This document shows, piece after piece, positions 14,659-22,579 of a DNA stretch of 25,437 nucleotides. The stretch comes from JAJTFW01 sp031421935 (GTDB lineage: Bacteria > Bacteroidota > Bacteroidia > AKYH767-A > OLB10): NCBI GenBank assembly GCA_031421935.1, contig JANOPQ010000148.1, positions 1 to 25,437 of the forward strand, given 5' to 3'. The notes under the pieces were generated by a model. The model was not told where the DNA came from, searched no databases, and saw nothing but the letters and a program-made list of their open reading frames with translations. Positions within the stretch are counted from its first letter, which is position 1; each line of letters starts with the position of its first letter. Position numbers and translations under genes: made by a program.

Positions 14659-16290
14659 TTAGTACATACCGTCCATTCCACCACCTGGCATTTGTGGCAT
14701 CGAAGGTTTGTCTTCTTTAATGTCGCTTAATACACACTCTGTAGTTAACAACATCGCAGCGATGGAAGCAGCGTTCTCTAAAGCAACACGTGTTACTTTA
14801 GTAGGATCAATAACTCCAGCTTTCAACATGTTTTCGTACACATCCGTACGTGCATTGTAACCGAAGTCATCTTTTCCTTCGCGTACTTTTTGTACCACGA
14901 TAGATCCTTCCATTCCTGCATTCGAAACAATTTGACGAAGCGGCTCTTCTAAAGCACGTTTCACGATGCTGATACCTGTAGTTTCATCATCATTCGTACC
15001 TTTCATTTTCTCCAATGCAGCAATTGCACGGATGTAAGCAACTCCACCACCTGGTACAATTCCTTCTTCCACCGCAGCACGCGTAGCATGTAAAGCATCG
15101 TCAACACGATCTTTCTTCTCTTTCATCTCCACTTCAGTAGCAGCACCCACATAAAGAACAGCAACACCACCTGCTAATTTAGCTAAGCGCTCTTGTAATT
15201 TTTCTTTATCGTAATCGCTAGTCGTCGTTTCAATTTGTGCTTTGATTTGATTTACACGTGCAGTGATATCTTTCTTTTCACCAGCACCATTCACAATAGT
15301 AGTATTGTCTTTGTCGATGCTAATTTTTTCAGCAGAACCTAACATCGTTAAGTCTGCAGCGTCTAATTTGAATCCACGCTCTTCACTGATAACAGTTCCA
15401 CCAGTAAGAATGGCGATATCTTCCATCATGGCTTTACGACGATCACCAAATCCTGGAGCTTTCACTGCAGCAATTTTTAATGATCCACGTAATTTATTTA
15501 CTACTAGAGTAGCTAATGCTTCTCCGTCTACATCTTCAGCAATGATCAACATTGGACGACCTGATTGAACCACTTTCTCCAACACCGGTAACAATTCTTT
15601 CATGTTACTGATTTTTTTGTCGTAAAGTAAAATGTATGGGCTCTCTAAAACAGATTCCATTTTATCAGCGTTCGTCACGAAGTACGGACTGATGTATCCA
15701 CGATCGAATTGCATTCCTTCTACTACAGTTACGGTAGTTTCAGTTCCTTTTGCTTCTTCAACAGTGATTACTCCTTCTTTCTTCACTTTCTCCATCGCTT
15801 GTGCAATCAACTTTCCAATTTCGCTATCGTTGTTAGCAGAGATGGTGGCTACTTGCTCAATTTTCTGAATGTCGTCACCAACACTCTTACTCATTTTTTT
15901 CAAGCTATCTACAACAGCTAAAACCGCTTTGTCGATACCACGTTTTAAATCCATAGGATTTGCACCTGCAGCAACGTTTTTCAATCCAGCCGTAACAATA
16001 GCTTGTGCTAATACTGTTGCAGTGGTCGTTCCATCACCAGCAACATCTGCTGTTTTTGAAGCTACTTCTTTCAACATTTGAGCGCCCATGTTTTCTACTG
16101 GATGCTTTAATTCAATTTCTTTTGCAACCGTAACACCATCTTTAGTGATACTTGGAGCACCATATTTTTTATCGATAATTACATTACGTCCTTTTGGACC
16201 CAATGTCACCTTCACTGCATTTGCTAATGCGTCCACACCGCGCTTCAAAGCATCACGTGCTTCTAGGTTAAAAGAGATTTCTTTTGCCAT
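14659..16290 (-). CDS. groL: Chaperonin GroEL (60 kDa)
   Basis: Forms the double-ring folding chamber that works with GroES. At 543 residues it has the normal length and standard landmarks: a start AKEISFNLEARDALKRGVDAL, the ATP-site TLGPKGRN at 29-36 and GDGTTTATVLA at 85-95, and the apical-domain stretch VEGMQFDRGYISPYF near 190. The C-terminal tail is Met/Gly-rich (MPGGGMDGMY). It is the second gene after groS with a 43-base gap, and a strong terminator follows. No CIRCE operator (TTAGCACTC-N9-GAGTGCTAA) is present upstream of the operon. Confidence 0.99.
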   Translation of the reverse strand: MAKEISFNLEARDALKRGVDALANAVKVTLGPKGRNVIIDKKYGAPSITKDGVTVAKEIELKHPVENMGAQMLKEVASKTADVAGDGTTTATVLAQAIVTAGLKNVAAGANPMDLKRGIDKAVLAVVDSLKKMSKSVGDDIQKIEQVATISANNDSEIGKLIAQAMEKVKKEGVITVEEAKGTETTVTVVEGMQFDRGYISPYFVTNADKMESVLESPYILLYDKKISNMKELLPVLEKVVQSGRPMLIIAEDVDGEALATLVVNKLRGSLKIAAVKAPGFGDRRKAMMEDIAILTGGTVISEERGFKLDAADLTMLGSAEKISIDKDNTTIVNGAGEKKDITARVNQIKAQIETTTSDYDKEKLQERLAKLAGGVAVLYVGAATEVEMKEKKDRVDDALHATRAAVEEGIVPGGGVAYIRAIAALEKMKGTNDDETTGISIVKRALEEPLRQIVSNAGMEGSIVVQKVREGKDDFGYNARTDVYENMLKAGVIDPTKVTRVALENAASIAAMLLTTECVLSDIKEDKPSMPQMPGGGMDGMY

Positions 16291-16333
16291 AATTATTTTA
16301 GTTTTTTTTGATTTTAAAGGTTGAGTGTTTCAA

Positions 16334-16612
16334 TTAAATAATTGCGAAAATGTCGGATTCGCGCATGATTAAAAATTCCTTTCCGTCTACGCTAATTTCG
16401 GTTCCTGCATACTTCCCGTATAAAACGGTGTCACCTACTTTAACTGTTATAGGCTCGTCTTTTTTACCTTCTCCTACAGCAACTACAGTTCCTTTTTGAG
16501 GCTTTTCTTTTGCGGTGTCAGGGATAATAAGTCCGCTAGCGGTTTTCTCTTCAGCTGGTGATACTTCAACGATCACGCGGTCTGCTAATGGTTTGATGCT
16601 TACTTTGCTCAT
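16334..16612 (-). CDS. groS: Co-chaperonin GroES (10 kDa)
   Basis: Caps the GroEL chamber. The 92 residues match the family in length and pattern: IKPLADRVIVEVSPAEEKTASGLIIPDTA (mobile loop at about 17-32), KPQKGTVVAVGEGK, VKVGDTVLYGKYAGTEI and the end LIMRESDIFAII. It is the first gene of the groS-groL unit. Upstream, 182 bases separate it from secG and contain two hairpins; a convincing TAnnTTTG element was not found there, so the promoter is unplaced. Confidence 0.98.
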   Translation of the reverse strand: MSKVSIKPLADRVIVEVSPAEEKTASGLIIPDTAKEKPQKGTVVAVGEGKKDEPITVKVGDTVLYGKYAGTEISVDGKEFLIMRESDIFAII

Positions 16613-16712
16613 TTTTCTTGAGTTTATTTAAGGATTTGTTAAATGAATTATTGAAGGGATTTTCTCCCTGTAAAAGAACTAACAGCAATTGTGCCATGAG
16701 GCTATAAACCAA

Positions 16713-16756
16713 AAATGCTGTCAATTCTTCCTAGGATAGGTCAATTGACAGCATTT
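16713..16756 (-). terminator. Hairpin downstream of secG, likely terminator
   Basis: A 14-base perfect inverted repeat, AAATGCTGTCAATT (16713-16726) with AATTGACAGCATTT (16743-16756), and a CCTA/TAGG pair within the loop. On the minus strand it ends in a run of five T. It would separate secG from groS, but it also carries TTGACAG/CTGTCAA sequence like the regulatory dyads discussed elsewhere. Confidence 0.65.
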
Positions 16757-16758
16757 AT

Positions 16759-16785
16759 CTGACAAATTGTTGGACAACCTGTCAG
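16759..16785. promoter_or_regulatory. Second hairpin / dyad CTGACA...TGTCAG
   Basis: CTGACA, AA, TTGT, TGG, ACAA, CC, TGTCAG form a symmetric 27-base element just after the secG stop and 2 bases from the previous hairpin. The outer arms are identical to those of the dyad at the miaB promoter. It may be an operator or an RNA 3' structure. Confidence 0.4.
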
Positions 16786-16794
16786 TGGAATATT

Positions 16795-17172
16795 TTATTG
16801 AGCTGGAGCAGCACTAGGCTGTCCTCCTGCAGGAGCAGGTTGCGCAGCGGGTTGTGCCGGTTGAGCTGCAGGTTGTGCAGCTGGAGCTTGCGCAGCAGGA
16901 ACATTTTGAATCTGATCTTCAATGATCGATGCATTGTTCGTGCCTGTATTTCTTGGAATTACGAAATTACCAACGATGGCTAACACCAACATCGAGATCG
17001 CAAATCCCCAAGTTAATTTTTCAAGGAAATCGGTGGTTTTGCGTACACCCATAATTTGGTTAGAGGCAGCAAAGCCAGAAGATAAACCTCCGCCTTTAGA
17101 GTTTTGTACTAAAATAACGATTCCTAGTAGGAAGCTAACAATAATAATGAGGACAAGTACGAGTGTGAACAT
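16795..17172 (-). CDS. secG: Preprotein translocase subunit SecG
   Basis: Small inner-membrane subunit of the Sec translocon. Two hydrophobic helices are seen at about 2-24 and 51-72, linked by the conserved cytoplasmic loop VQNSKGGGLSSGFAASNQIMG at about 21-42. From about residue 90 the protein is a low-complexity tail of Ala, Pro and Gln (AAQPAAQPAQPAAQPAPAGG), which brings it to 125 residues; such tails vary in Bacteroidota. It lies 9 bases after the stop of the TPR gene, in one operon with it. Confidence 0.92.
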   Translation of the reverse strand: MFTLVLVLIIIVSFLLGIVILVQNSKGGGLSSGFAASNQIMGVRKTTDFLEKLTWGFAISMLVLAIVGNFVIPRNTGTNNASIIEDQIQNVPAAQAPAAQPAAQPAQPAAQPAPAGGQPSAAPAQ

Positions 17173-17181
17173 GGTTTAAGC

Positions 17182-19101
17182 TCAAGTATTTAATTTATTC
17201 TCTAATTCTTTAATGAGGGCTGCAAAGTAACGGCTTTTTTCGGGGAATCTCAAGCTTAATTTCGTATAGAATGAAATTGCTTTTTGAAAATTTCCTTGTT
17301 GAGCGTAAATATTTGCTAATGTTTCACTTACGATATCGTCCGATTCAATAATACTTCGCTTGGCCATGTTTATCGGACTATAAAAAGCGCTTTTGGATGG
17401 GGTAATCCTGGGTTCTTGCTTGATAAATTTATCGATTAACTGGTCGGCAGGCACCTTACTTTTAGGCGGATCGGTGTCTACTAAGGATGGATCCGGGATG
17501 GGCTTTTTAGGCGGAATTAAATTCGGATCTGTATCTAATGGTGTGTTGGAAATAGTATTAAATGGAATTTTTTCAGGTTGGATGGAAGGACTCAATGGAG
17601 TTGTGCTTTCTTCCTGATGATGTGAAGTAGGAGCGACAGGTGGCTGTAACGATGTTGATTTTACATACAACATTTTAGGGGCGTTCACGGGCGCATTATC
17701 AATTGCCTTTGCTGATGATGAATTGTCTTGTATTTCTTCTCTCGAATTTTTTACTTCTGCTGTTGGAATCGTTGTTACTTCTTTTTCAAGAACGATCGTT
17801 CTTGGTTCAAACGTTTTTGGCGATGGTTGTACAGTAGCTATGGGAGTTTCAGTCTGAACTATTACTTCTTTCTTTTCTACTTTCTCTTCAATTTTCGAAT
17901 CCGATTTTTGATTCAAGTGCAACCATTCTGCAAATGAATGCACTTCTCCCGGTTGATGGGGGATAGGATCAATTGGAGCTGGTGTAATTTTTAGAGCGGC
18001 AACTGGAATGTCATCAAAATTTCTTTCTGATAAATGCTCATCTTCCGAAATTTCATTTGAAACAATTTCATCCTGTTTCTCCTCTGAAAAATAATCAGTA
18101 CTGTTGACTTGTGAAGTAACTATGTTTTCTAAAATTAATTCTTCAATCAGATCTAATTCTTTTTCTTTTGATGCCGCAGATTTTGTTTCGAGTCTTATTT
18201 CTTCTTTTCGCTTTGCCGATAAATATTCTAACTCTTCAATTTCCGCCTCTAAATCAGGATCATCATTTTCTTCAATCATCCCATGCGGAACTAAAATTGT
18301 TTCCTCGCTCTGTACTTCGCTGGCTGAGGCTCTCGATGCCAGCAATTCCTCGCTCTCCCTTTCTTTCTCACTCTGTATTAAGCTGGCTGAGGCTCTCGAT
18401 GCCAGCAATTCCTCGTCCTGAAGTATTTCGCTTTGCTTCAACTTCAGGATTTCACTCTCACTATCATTCTCACTCTGTTTCTCACTCTGTTTCTCTCCCG
18501 ATAGCAATCGGGACTGTCCTTCGCTGGCTGAGGCTCTCGAGGCCAGCTGCTCCACTTCCGGTTCTATCCAAATATTTAATTCTTTCAAACGCTGAATAAC
18601 AATTTCCTCTGCTGAAATAGCATCTTCTTCACTTTGCACTTCTTTCGTCTCTTCTTCTATTGCTTTTGGAGATGGGATTTCAGAAGTATCGAAAGGGGTC
18701 TCTTCACTTATTTCGGCTGGATGATTTTGATTAGTGCCGATGGTTTCATCGGTTGGAACATCAACAATTTCATTGGAAGAAACTACTTTTTTCTCACTGG
18801 AAGTATCAATCATCCCTTCATTTTCCAAGGCGATATTTTCATTCCAAGCCACCGAATCGTGCATCATTAATTCAGGATGAATCAACTGGTGCAAACGCTT
18901 TCTGTCGGGAGCATACGCCGAACTTAATTTTAATTGCTGTGCGTAAGAAATATGATTTTGTCCGTGTAATTGCAATAAATAGAAGTAACGCAAAGCCTGA
19001 CAATAAGGAAATTCCTTTACCAAAGAGGAGATAGCCTCAGGTCGCTGATGAATGACCTCATCAGGTGTACGTATCAGTGATAAAAATTCTTCTTTTGTCA
19101 T
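17182..19101 (-). CDS. TPR protein with repeat-expanded middle
   Basis: A 639-residue protein typical of the locus between lptE and secG in Bacteroidota; function unassigned. Two ends look conserved: residues 1-80 (EEFLSLIRTPDEVIHQRPEA, then FPYCQALRYFYLLQLHG) and the last 65 residues, which form a tetratricopeptide-like helix pair (SETLANIYAQQGNFQKAISF, then YTKLSLRFPEKSRYF). The roughly 480 residues between are low in complexity, rich in Glu, Ser, Ile and Pro, and probably disordered. Residues 185-261 hold three LASRASAS copies encoded by palindromic repeats. There is no signal peptide, so it is presumably cytoplasmic. It overlaps lptE by one base (TAATG). Confidence 0.85.
   Translation of the reverse strand: MTKEEFLSLIRTPDEVIHQRPEAISSLVKEFPYCQALRYFYLLQLHGQNHISYAQQLKLSSAYAPDRKRLHQLIHPELMMHDSVAWNENIALENEGMIDTSSEKKVVSSNEIVDVPTDETIGTNQNHPAEISEETPFDTSEIPSPKAIEEETKEVQSEEDAISAEEIVIQRLKELNIWIEPEVEQLASRASASEGQSRLLSGEKQSEKQSENDSESEILKLKQSEILQDEELLASRASASLIQSEKERESEELLASRASASEVQSEETILVPHGMIEENDDPDLEAEIEELEYLSAKRKEEIRLETKSAASKEKELDLIEELILENIVTSQVNSTDYFSEEKQDEIVSNEISEDEHLSERNFDDIPVAALKITPAPIDPIPHQPGEVHSFAEWLHLNQKSDSKIEEKVEKKEVIVQTETPIATVQPSPKTFEPRTIVLEKEVTTIPTAEVKNSREEIQDNSSSAKAIDNAPVNAPKMLYVKSTSLQPPVAPTSHHQEESTTPLSPSIQPEKIPFNTISNTPLDTDPNLIPPKKPIPDPSLVDTDPPKSKVPADQLIDKFIKQEPRITPSKSAFYSPINMAKRSIIESDDIVSETLANIYAQQGNFQKAISFYTKLSLRFPEKSRYFAALIKELENKLNT
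18319..18547. repeat. Three 25-bp palindrome-ended repeats inside a CDS
   Basis: Units begin GCTGGC and end GCCAGC (complementary ends) around TGAGGCTCTCGA. Copies are at 18319-18343, 18382-18406 (identical) and 18523-18547 (one difference). The first two are identical over 34 bases. On the coding strand each gives LASRASAS. They keep the reading frame of the TPR gene. Confidence 0.88.
18496..18513. repeat. TCCCGAT-AGCA-ATCGGGA palindrome inside a CDS
   Basis: A close relative (two changes) of the perfect 18-base intergenic palindrome at 12560-12577, lying 9 bases from the third LASRASAS repeat. Here it encodes part of SRLLSGEK in the TPR protein. Confidence 0.8.
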
Positions 19102-19604
19102 TACCAGTTGCTCACGGATTTATTAAATACATCGTCTACTAATTGCTTATTCACTTCATCAATCAAAGTTAACTCAACTTCGGCTAAACTTTTCTGACTG
19201 TCATAGTCGGCATAGCGTGTAAAAGTACTTTCAAAACTTTGTGTAGCATCTTTTGTATTGGTAAATTTTACCAGAACACTAATACTTAGGCGGTTTAATG
19301 CAGCAGTCTCCGTGCCTTGGATCGCTACAGGTTGAGCTCGGTAGTCGCTGATGTACCCTTCAAATTGAATATCTCCATCGCGATCTACTTGCCTCAAAGA
19401 GGTTTGTGAGATGAAACGATCTTTGATTCTTTCGGTAAAAGCCTGACTTAAGGTAGGCTGTACTAAGGGTGCACGGTTCGCAAAATATTGCACCGAAAAT
19501 GTTTTTACTTCGGGGGAGATGGATGCACCGGAAAAGGAATACATCCCACAACCCGACCAAATAGCGAGCATGACAACGATAGAAATTAGAATTATTTTTT
19601 TCAT
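19101..19604 (-). CDS. lptE: LptE-like LPS-assembly lipoprotein
   Basis: In the family, LptE plugs the LptD barrel that inserts lipopolysaccharide in the outer leaflet. The 167-residue product has a short basic start, a hydrophobic core and a candidate lipidated Cys19 (IWSGCGMYSFSG), although Trp at -3 makes the lipobox imperfect. The mature part has the LptE pattern: the GxYSFSGASI start, VKTFSVQYFANRA, LSQAFTERIKDRF and a C-terminal helix ELTLIDEVNKQLVDDVFN. The position after the sigma-54 activator and before the TPR gene is the usual one in this phylum. Its ATG overlaps the activator's stop by 4 bases (ATGA), suggesting coupled translation. Confidence 0.85.
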   Translation of the reverse strand: MKKIILISIVVMLAIWSGCGMYSFSGASISPEVKTFSVQYFANRAPLVQPTLSQAFTERIKDRFISQTSLRQVDRDGDIQFEGYISDYRAQPVAIQGTETAALNRLSISVLVKFTNTKDATQSFESTFTRYADYDSQKSLAEVELTLIDEVNKQLVDDVFNKSVSNW

Positions 19605-20818
19605 CCGTTGATATCGTATTCTTTTATTTTGCGATACAAAGTGCGTTCTGAAATACCCAACTCTTTGGCTGCATCTTTTCGTTTTCCTTTGTATTTGTCG
19701 AGCGCTTTAGTAATCATTTCTTTTTCTTTATCGGAAAGCGACAAAGTTTCATCCGCAAACGATTCGTGCGCATCAATCTTGATGGCTTTCGTTGAAAGTG
19801 TAACGCCAGGCTCAGTATGTATTAAATCATGATCATTTTCGGTGTACGATTCATGTTCAAAATTCATTTGATCTTTCAACGTATTGGTGTTTCCCGACAT
19901 GATTCCAGAAACTACTTTTTTCAAGTCGGTCAAATCTTTTTTCATTTCGAAAAGTACTTTGTAAAGTAATTCTCGCTCGGTAAATTCACCATTGGTATTG
20001 GTCACATCTTTCAATACCATCGCCATTGAATTATTCTCATTCCCTGGCAAGTATTTCAACAGTATTTCAGGAGTAATTTCTTTTTCTTTTTCGAGAATGG
20101 ATAATTGCTCGGTCACATTTTTTAATTGTCGAACATTACCGGGCCAGCGGTAATTGATCAACAATTGCTGTGCTTCCGGTAAAAGATGAATGACCGGCAT
20201 TTTATATTTATCGGCGAAGTCGGCCGCAAATTTTCTAAACAGTAAAAAGATATCTCCCTTTCGATCACGCAATGGCGGAACATGAATGGGAACTGTATTT
20301 AGTCGATAGTATAAATCTTCTCTAAATTTTCCTCTCTCAATAGCTTCAGTTAATAGCACATTGGATGCTGCAACCACACGTACATCGGTTTTTTGCATTT
20401 TACTAGAACCAACGCGAATAAATTCACCCGTTTCTAATACGCGTAATAAACGCACTTGTGTCATGAGGGGTAACTCGGCAACTTCATCTAAAAAAATAGT
20501 GCCGCCATTTACCACTTCAAAATAACCTTTACGTGCTTCGTGTGCTCCTGTGAAAGAACCTTTTTCGTGACCAAATAATTCGGAGTCGATGGTTCCTTCT
20601 GGAATAGCACCGCAGTTCACCGAAATATTGGGTCCGTGTTTTCGGCTGCTGAGGAAGTGAATGATCTGATGAAAAATTTCTTTTCCAGTTCCGCTTTCTC
20701 CAGAAATTAAAACCGAAAGATCGGTAGGTGCTACTTGTCGTGCAATATCGATGGCATGATCTAACAGCGGTGAGTTACCGATAATTCCAAATCTATTTTT
20801 TAGCTCTTGTAATTTCAT
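19601..20818 (-). CDS. Sigma-54-dependent activator without receiver domain
   Basis: A transcription activator that uses ATP hydrolysis to open sigma-54 promoters. The 405 residues start directly with the AAA+ domain: Walker A GESGTGKE at 40-47, the sigma-contacting loop GSFTGA at 87-92 (Ser in place of the commoner Ala), Walker B GGTIFLDEVAEL at 105-116 and the late WPGNVRQLKN segment near 225. A linker of about 100 residues follows, and a Fis-type helix-turn-helix ends the protein (KDAAKELGISERTLYRKIKE). There is no N-terminal receiver or sensor domain, so activity must be controlled by level, by a partner or through the linker. Start overlaps the miaB stop (ATGA). Confidence 0.93.
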   Translation of the reverse strand: MKLQELKNRFGIIGNSPLLDHAIDIARQVAPTDLSVLISGESGTGKEIFHQIIHFLSSRKHGPNISVNCGAIPEGTIDSELFGHEKGSFTGAHEARKGYFEVVNGGTIFLDEVAELPLMTQVRLLRVLETGEFIRVGSSKMQKTDVRVVAASNVLLTEAIERGKFREDLYYRLNTVPIHVPPLRDRKGDIFLLFRKFAADFADKYKMPVIHLLPEAQQLLINYRWPGNVRQLKNVTEQLSILEKEKEITPEILLKYLPGNENNSMAMVLKDVTNTNGEFTERELLYKVLFEMKKDLTDLKKVVSGIMSGNTNTLKDQMNFEHESYTENDHDLIHTEPGVTLSTKAIKIDAHESFADETLSLSDKEKEMITKALDKYKGKRKDAAKELGISERTLYRKIKEYDING

Positions 20819-22323
20819 ACAGTAAATTGAAAATCAGTTTTCGGATATTTTTTCACGACTTCTCCAATCAGTGTGGCTACCGTTACTCGGGTGATGATCA
20901 CATCGGCACAATCACCGGGCTTCAAATCGCCGCAAGGAAATACGACTACTGTACCTTGTGAATTTCTTCCAGAGTACATTTCATTCGACTTCTTTGAAAA
21001 TCCTTCGATCAGTACTTTGTATGTTTTTCCAATTGCATCGGCAGAGCGGTTTGCAGATAATACTTGTTGTAGATCGACAATCTCCTGTAATCTTCTTCCT
21101 TTTACTTCTTCGGGAATATCGTCAACATATTTTTTTGCTGCAGCTGTTCCGGGACGCTCAGAGTACTTGAACATATAGGAGAAGTGATAACCGGCCCATT
21201 TCATTAAGCTGATGGTTTCTTGATGTTCTTCTTCCGTCTCACCACAAAATCCGCTGATGATATCGGTACTGATACCACAGTTGGGAATAATTCGGCGTAT
21301 CGCTTCAATGCGATCAATATATTGTTCACGCGTATAACCGCGATTCATTCTTTCCAACATGCTACTACTTCCGGCTTGAACAGGAAGATGCACATATTTG
21401 CAAATGTTTTCATGTTTAGCAATGGAATGCAACACCGCATCTGTCATGTCTCGCGGATTACTAGTTGAAAAACGAACGAGTAAGTCAGGATGAACGCCAG
21501 CAACCAATTCTAATAAATCGGCGAAAGTGGTAAATCGTTTTTGTTCTTCAGCGGGCAGTTGATGATTGAGTGCTGCATGTACTAATGTTTCCTCCAAATC
21601 TTTCTTTTGTCCGCCGCCCCAATAGAGGTAAGAATCTACATTTTGTCCGAGTAAAGTTACTTCGCGATACCCATCTTCAAAAAGCTTTTTACATTCCGCT
21701 ATTATACTTTCTGGATCACGTGAGCGTTCGCGTCCACGGGTAAAGGGCACCACACAAAACGAGCACATATTATCGCAACCGCGCATGATGGAAACGTAGG
21801 CGATAATACCATTGGTTCCTAAACGTACGGGACTAATATCAGCATACGTTTCTTCTCGTGAAAGCAATACGTTTACTGCCTTTTGTCCGCCTTCTACTTG
21901 CTCAATTAAATTCGGTAAATCGCGATAAGCGTCTGGACCGGCAACAATATCTACCAACAATTCTTCCTCTAAAAATTTCGATTTTAATCGCTCCGCCATG
22001 CAGCCCAACACGCCTACAATTAATGATGGATTTTGTTTCTTTAATTTTTTAAAATCTTGTAATCGAGTCCGCACACGCGTTTCTGCTTGATCACGAATAG
22101 CACAAGTGTTAATGAAAATCACATCCGCTAATTTATAATCGTTGGTAGTTTCAAATCCGTTGCCGGTTAAGATCGACGCAACAATTTCACTATCCGAAAA
22201 ATTCATAGCGCAACCATAACTTTCCAAAAATAGTTTCTTGCCATTCAAGGGTGTTGCCACTTCCAGCATCAAGGCTTCCCCTTGGCGCTTTTCATCAATC
22301 ACTTTATTTCCTTCGTGCAACAT
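20815..22323 (-). CDS. miaB: tRNA-2-methylthio-N6-dimethylallyladenosine synthase MiaB
   Basis: A radical-SAM methylthiotransferase that adds the 2-methylthio group to i6A37 of tRNA. Counting from the ATG at 22323 (502 residues), the N-terminal UPF0004 domain has its three cluster cysteines at 38 (ESYGCAMN), 74 (INTCAIRDQAETR) and 108 (LGCMAER). The radical-SAM cluster is Cys183, Cys187 and Cys190 in RGCDNMCSFC. A C-terminal TRAM domain ends the protein. About 30 residues around WGGGQKKDLEETL form an insertion between conserved segments. An in-frame TTG two codons earlier (22329) is possible; the ATG is preferred because it is stronger and leaves a leader of about 12 bases. miaB heads the overlapping operon with the activator and lptE. 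Confidence 0.95.
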   Translation of the reverse strand: MLHEGNKVIDEKRQGEALMLEVATPLNGKKLFLESYGCAMNFSDSEIVASILTGNGFETTNDYKLADVIFINTCAIRDQAETRVRTRLQDFKKLKKQNPSLIVGVLGCMAERLKSKFLEEELLVDIVAGPDAYRDLPNLIEQVEGGQKAVNVLLSREETYADISPVRLGTNGIIAYVSIMRGCDNMCSFCVVPFTRGRERSRDPESIIAECKKLFEDGYREVTLLGQNVDSYLYWGGGQKKDLEETLVHAALNHQLPAEEQKRFTTFADLLELVAGVHPDLLVRFSTSNPRDMTDAVLHSIAKHENICKYVHLPVQAGSSSMLERMNRGYTREQYIDRIEAIRRIIPNCGISTDIISGFCGETEEEHQETISLMKWAGYHFSYMFKYSERPGTAAAKKYVDDIPEEVKGRRLQEIVDLQQVLSANRSADAIGKTYKVLIEGFSKKSNEMYSGRNSQGTVVVFPCGDLKPGDCADVIITRVTVATLIGEVVKKYPKTDFQFTV

Positions 22324-22340
22324 CTTCAAATTATGGACTG

Positions 22341-22372
22341 CAAAGATACATAAAATAGCGCTCTACTGACAA
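22341..22372 (-). promoter_or_regulatory. miaB operon promoter
   Basis: On the minus strand, TATCTTTG (22341-22348) matches the -7 element exactly, and TTG (22370-22372) lies 21 bases upstream, a full Bacteroidota promoter. It would drive miaB, the activator, lptE and probably the TPR gene and secG. Confidence 0.7.
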
Positions 22373-22380
22373 GATGTCAG
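22366..22380. promoter_or_regulatory. Dyad CTGACA-N3-TGTCAG over the miaB -33 box
   Basis: A 15-base inverted repeat whose spacer and inner arm include the TTG of the miaB promoter. A protein bound here would block the promoter, so a repressor operator is the simplest reading. The bound factor is unknown. Confidence 0.5.
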
Positions 22381-22579
22381 ACTAAAAATTAAAGAAAAAT
22401 TAGGTAAAATTCAGCTTTAGTTAACGTTTTTGAGTAAAAATGGGATATTTTGTTTTAAATTAACAAAGTTTGATTGCAATTGATATTTAACTTTTAATTT
22501 GGTGAAGCCATTCAAAATGGAAGAAATACCTGAGAAGCTCAATAAACAAGTTTTAACTCATTTGTAAATTTTTATTCGT

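Noticed and set aside
15263..16324. Several plus-strand frames of 70-101 codons opposite groL
   Set aside because: They are shadows of a highly conserved, strongly codon-biased gene; their peptides are Ser/Phe/Ile-rich noise.
16613..16794. CIRCE/HrcA operator before groS
   Set aside because: The TTAGCACTC-N9-GAGTGCTAA sequence is not present; only other, unrelated dyads are found.
18168..18599. 143-codon plus-strand frame opposite the TPR gene
   Set aside because: It is antisense to a gene in a conserved operon, and its length comes from the low-complexity repeats on the other strand.
22503..22568. Short plus-strand frame (GTG at 22503 or ATG at 22518, peptide MEEIPEKLNKQVLTHL)
   Set aside because: Only 16-21 codons with no recognisable family and no clear promoter; it could be a gene remnant, but support is too thin to list.
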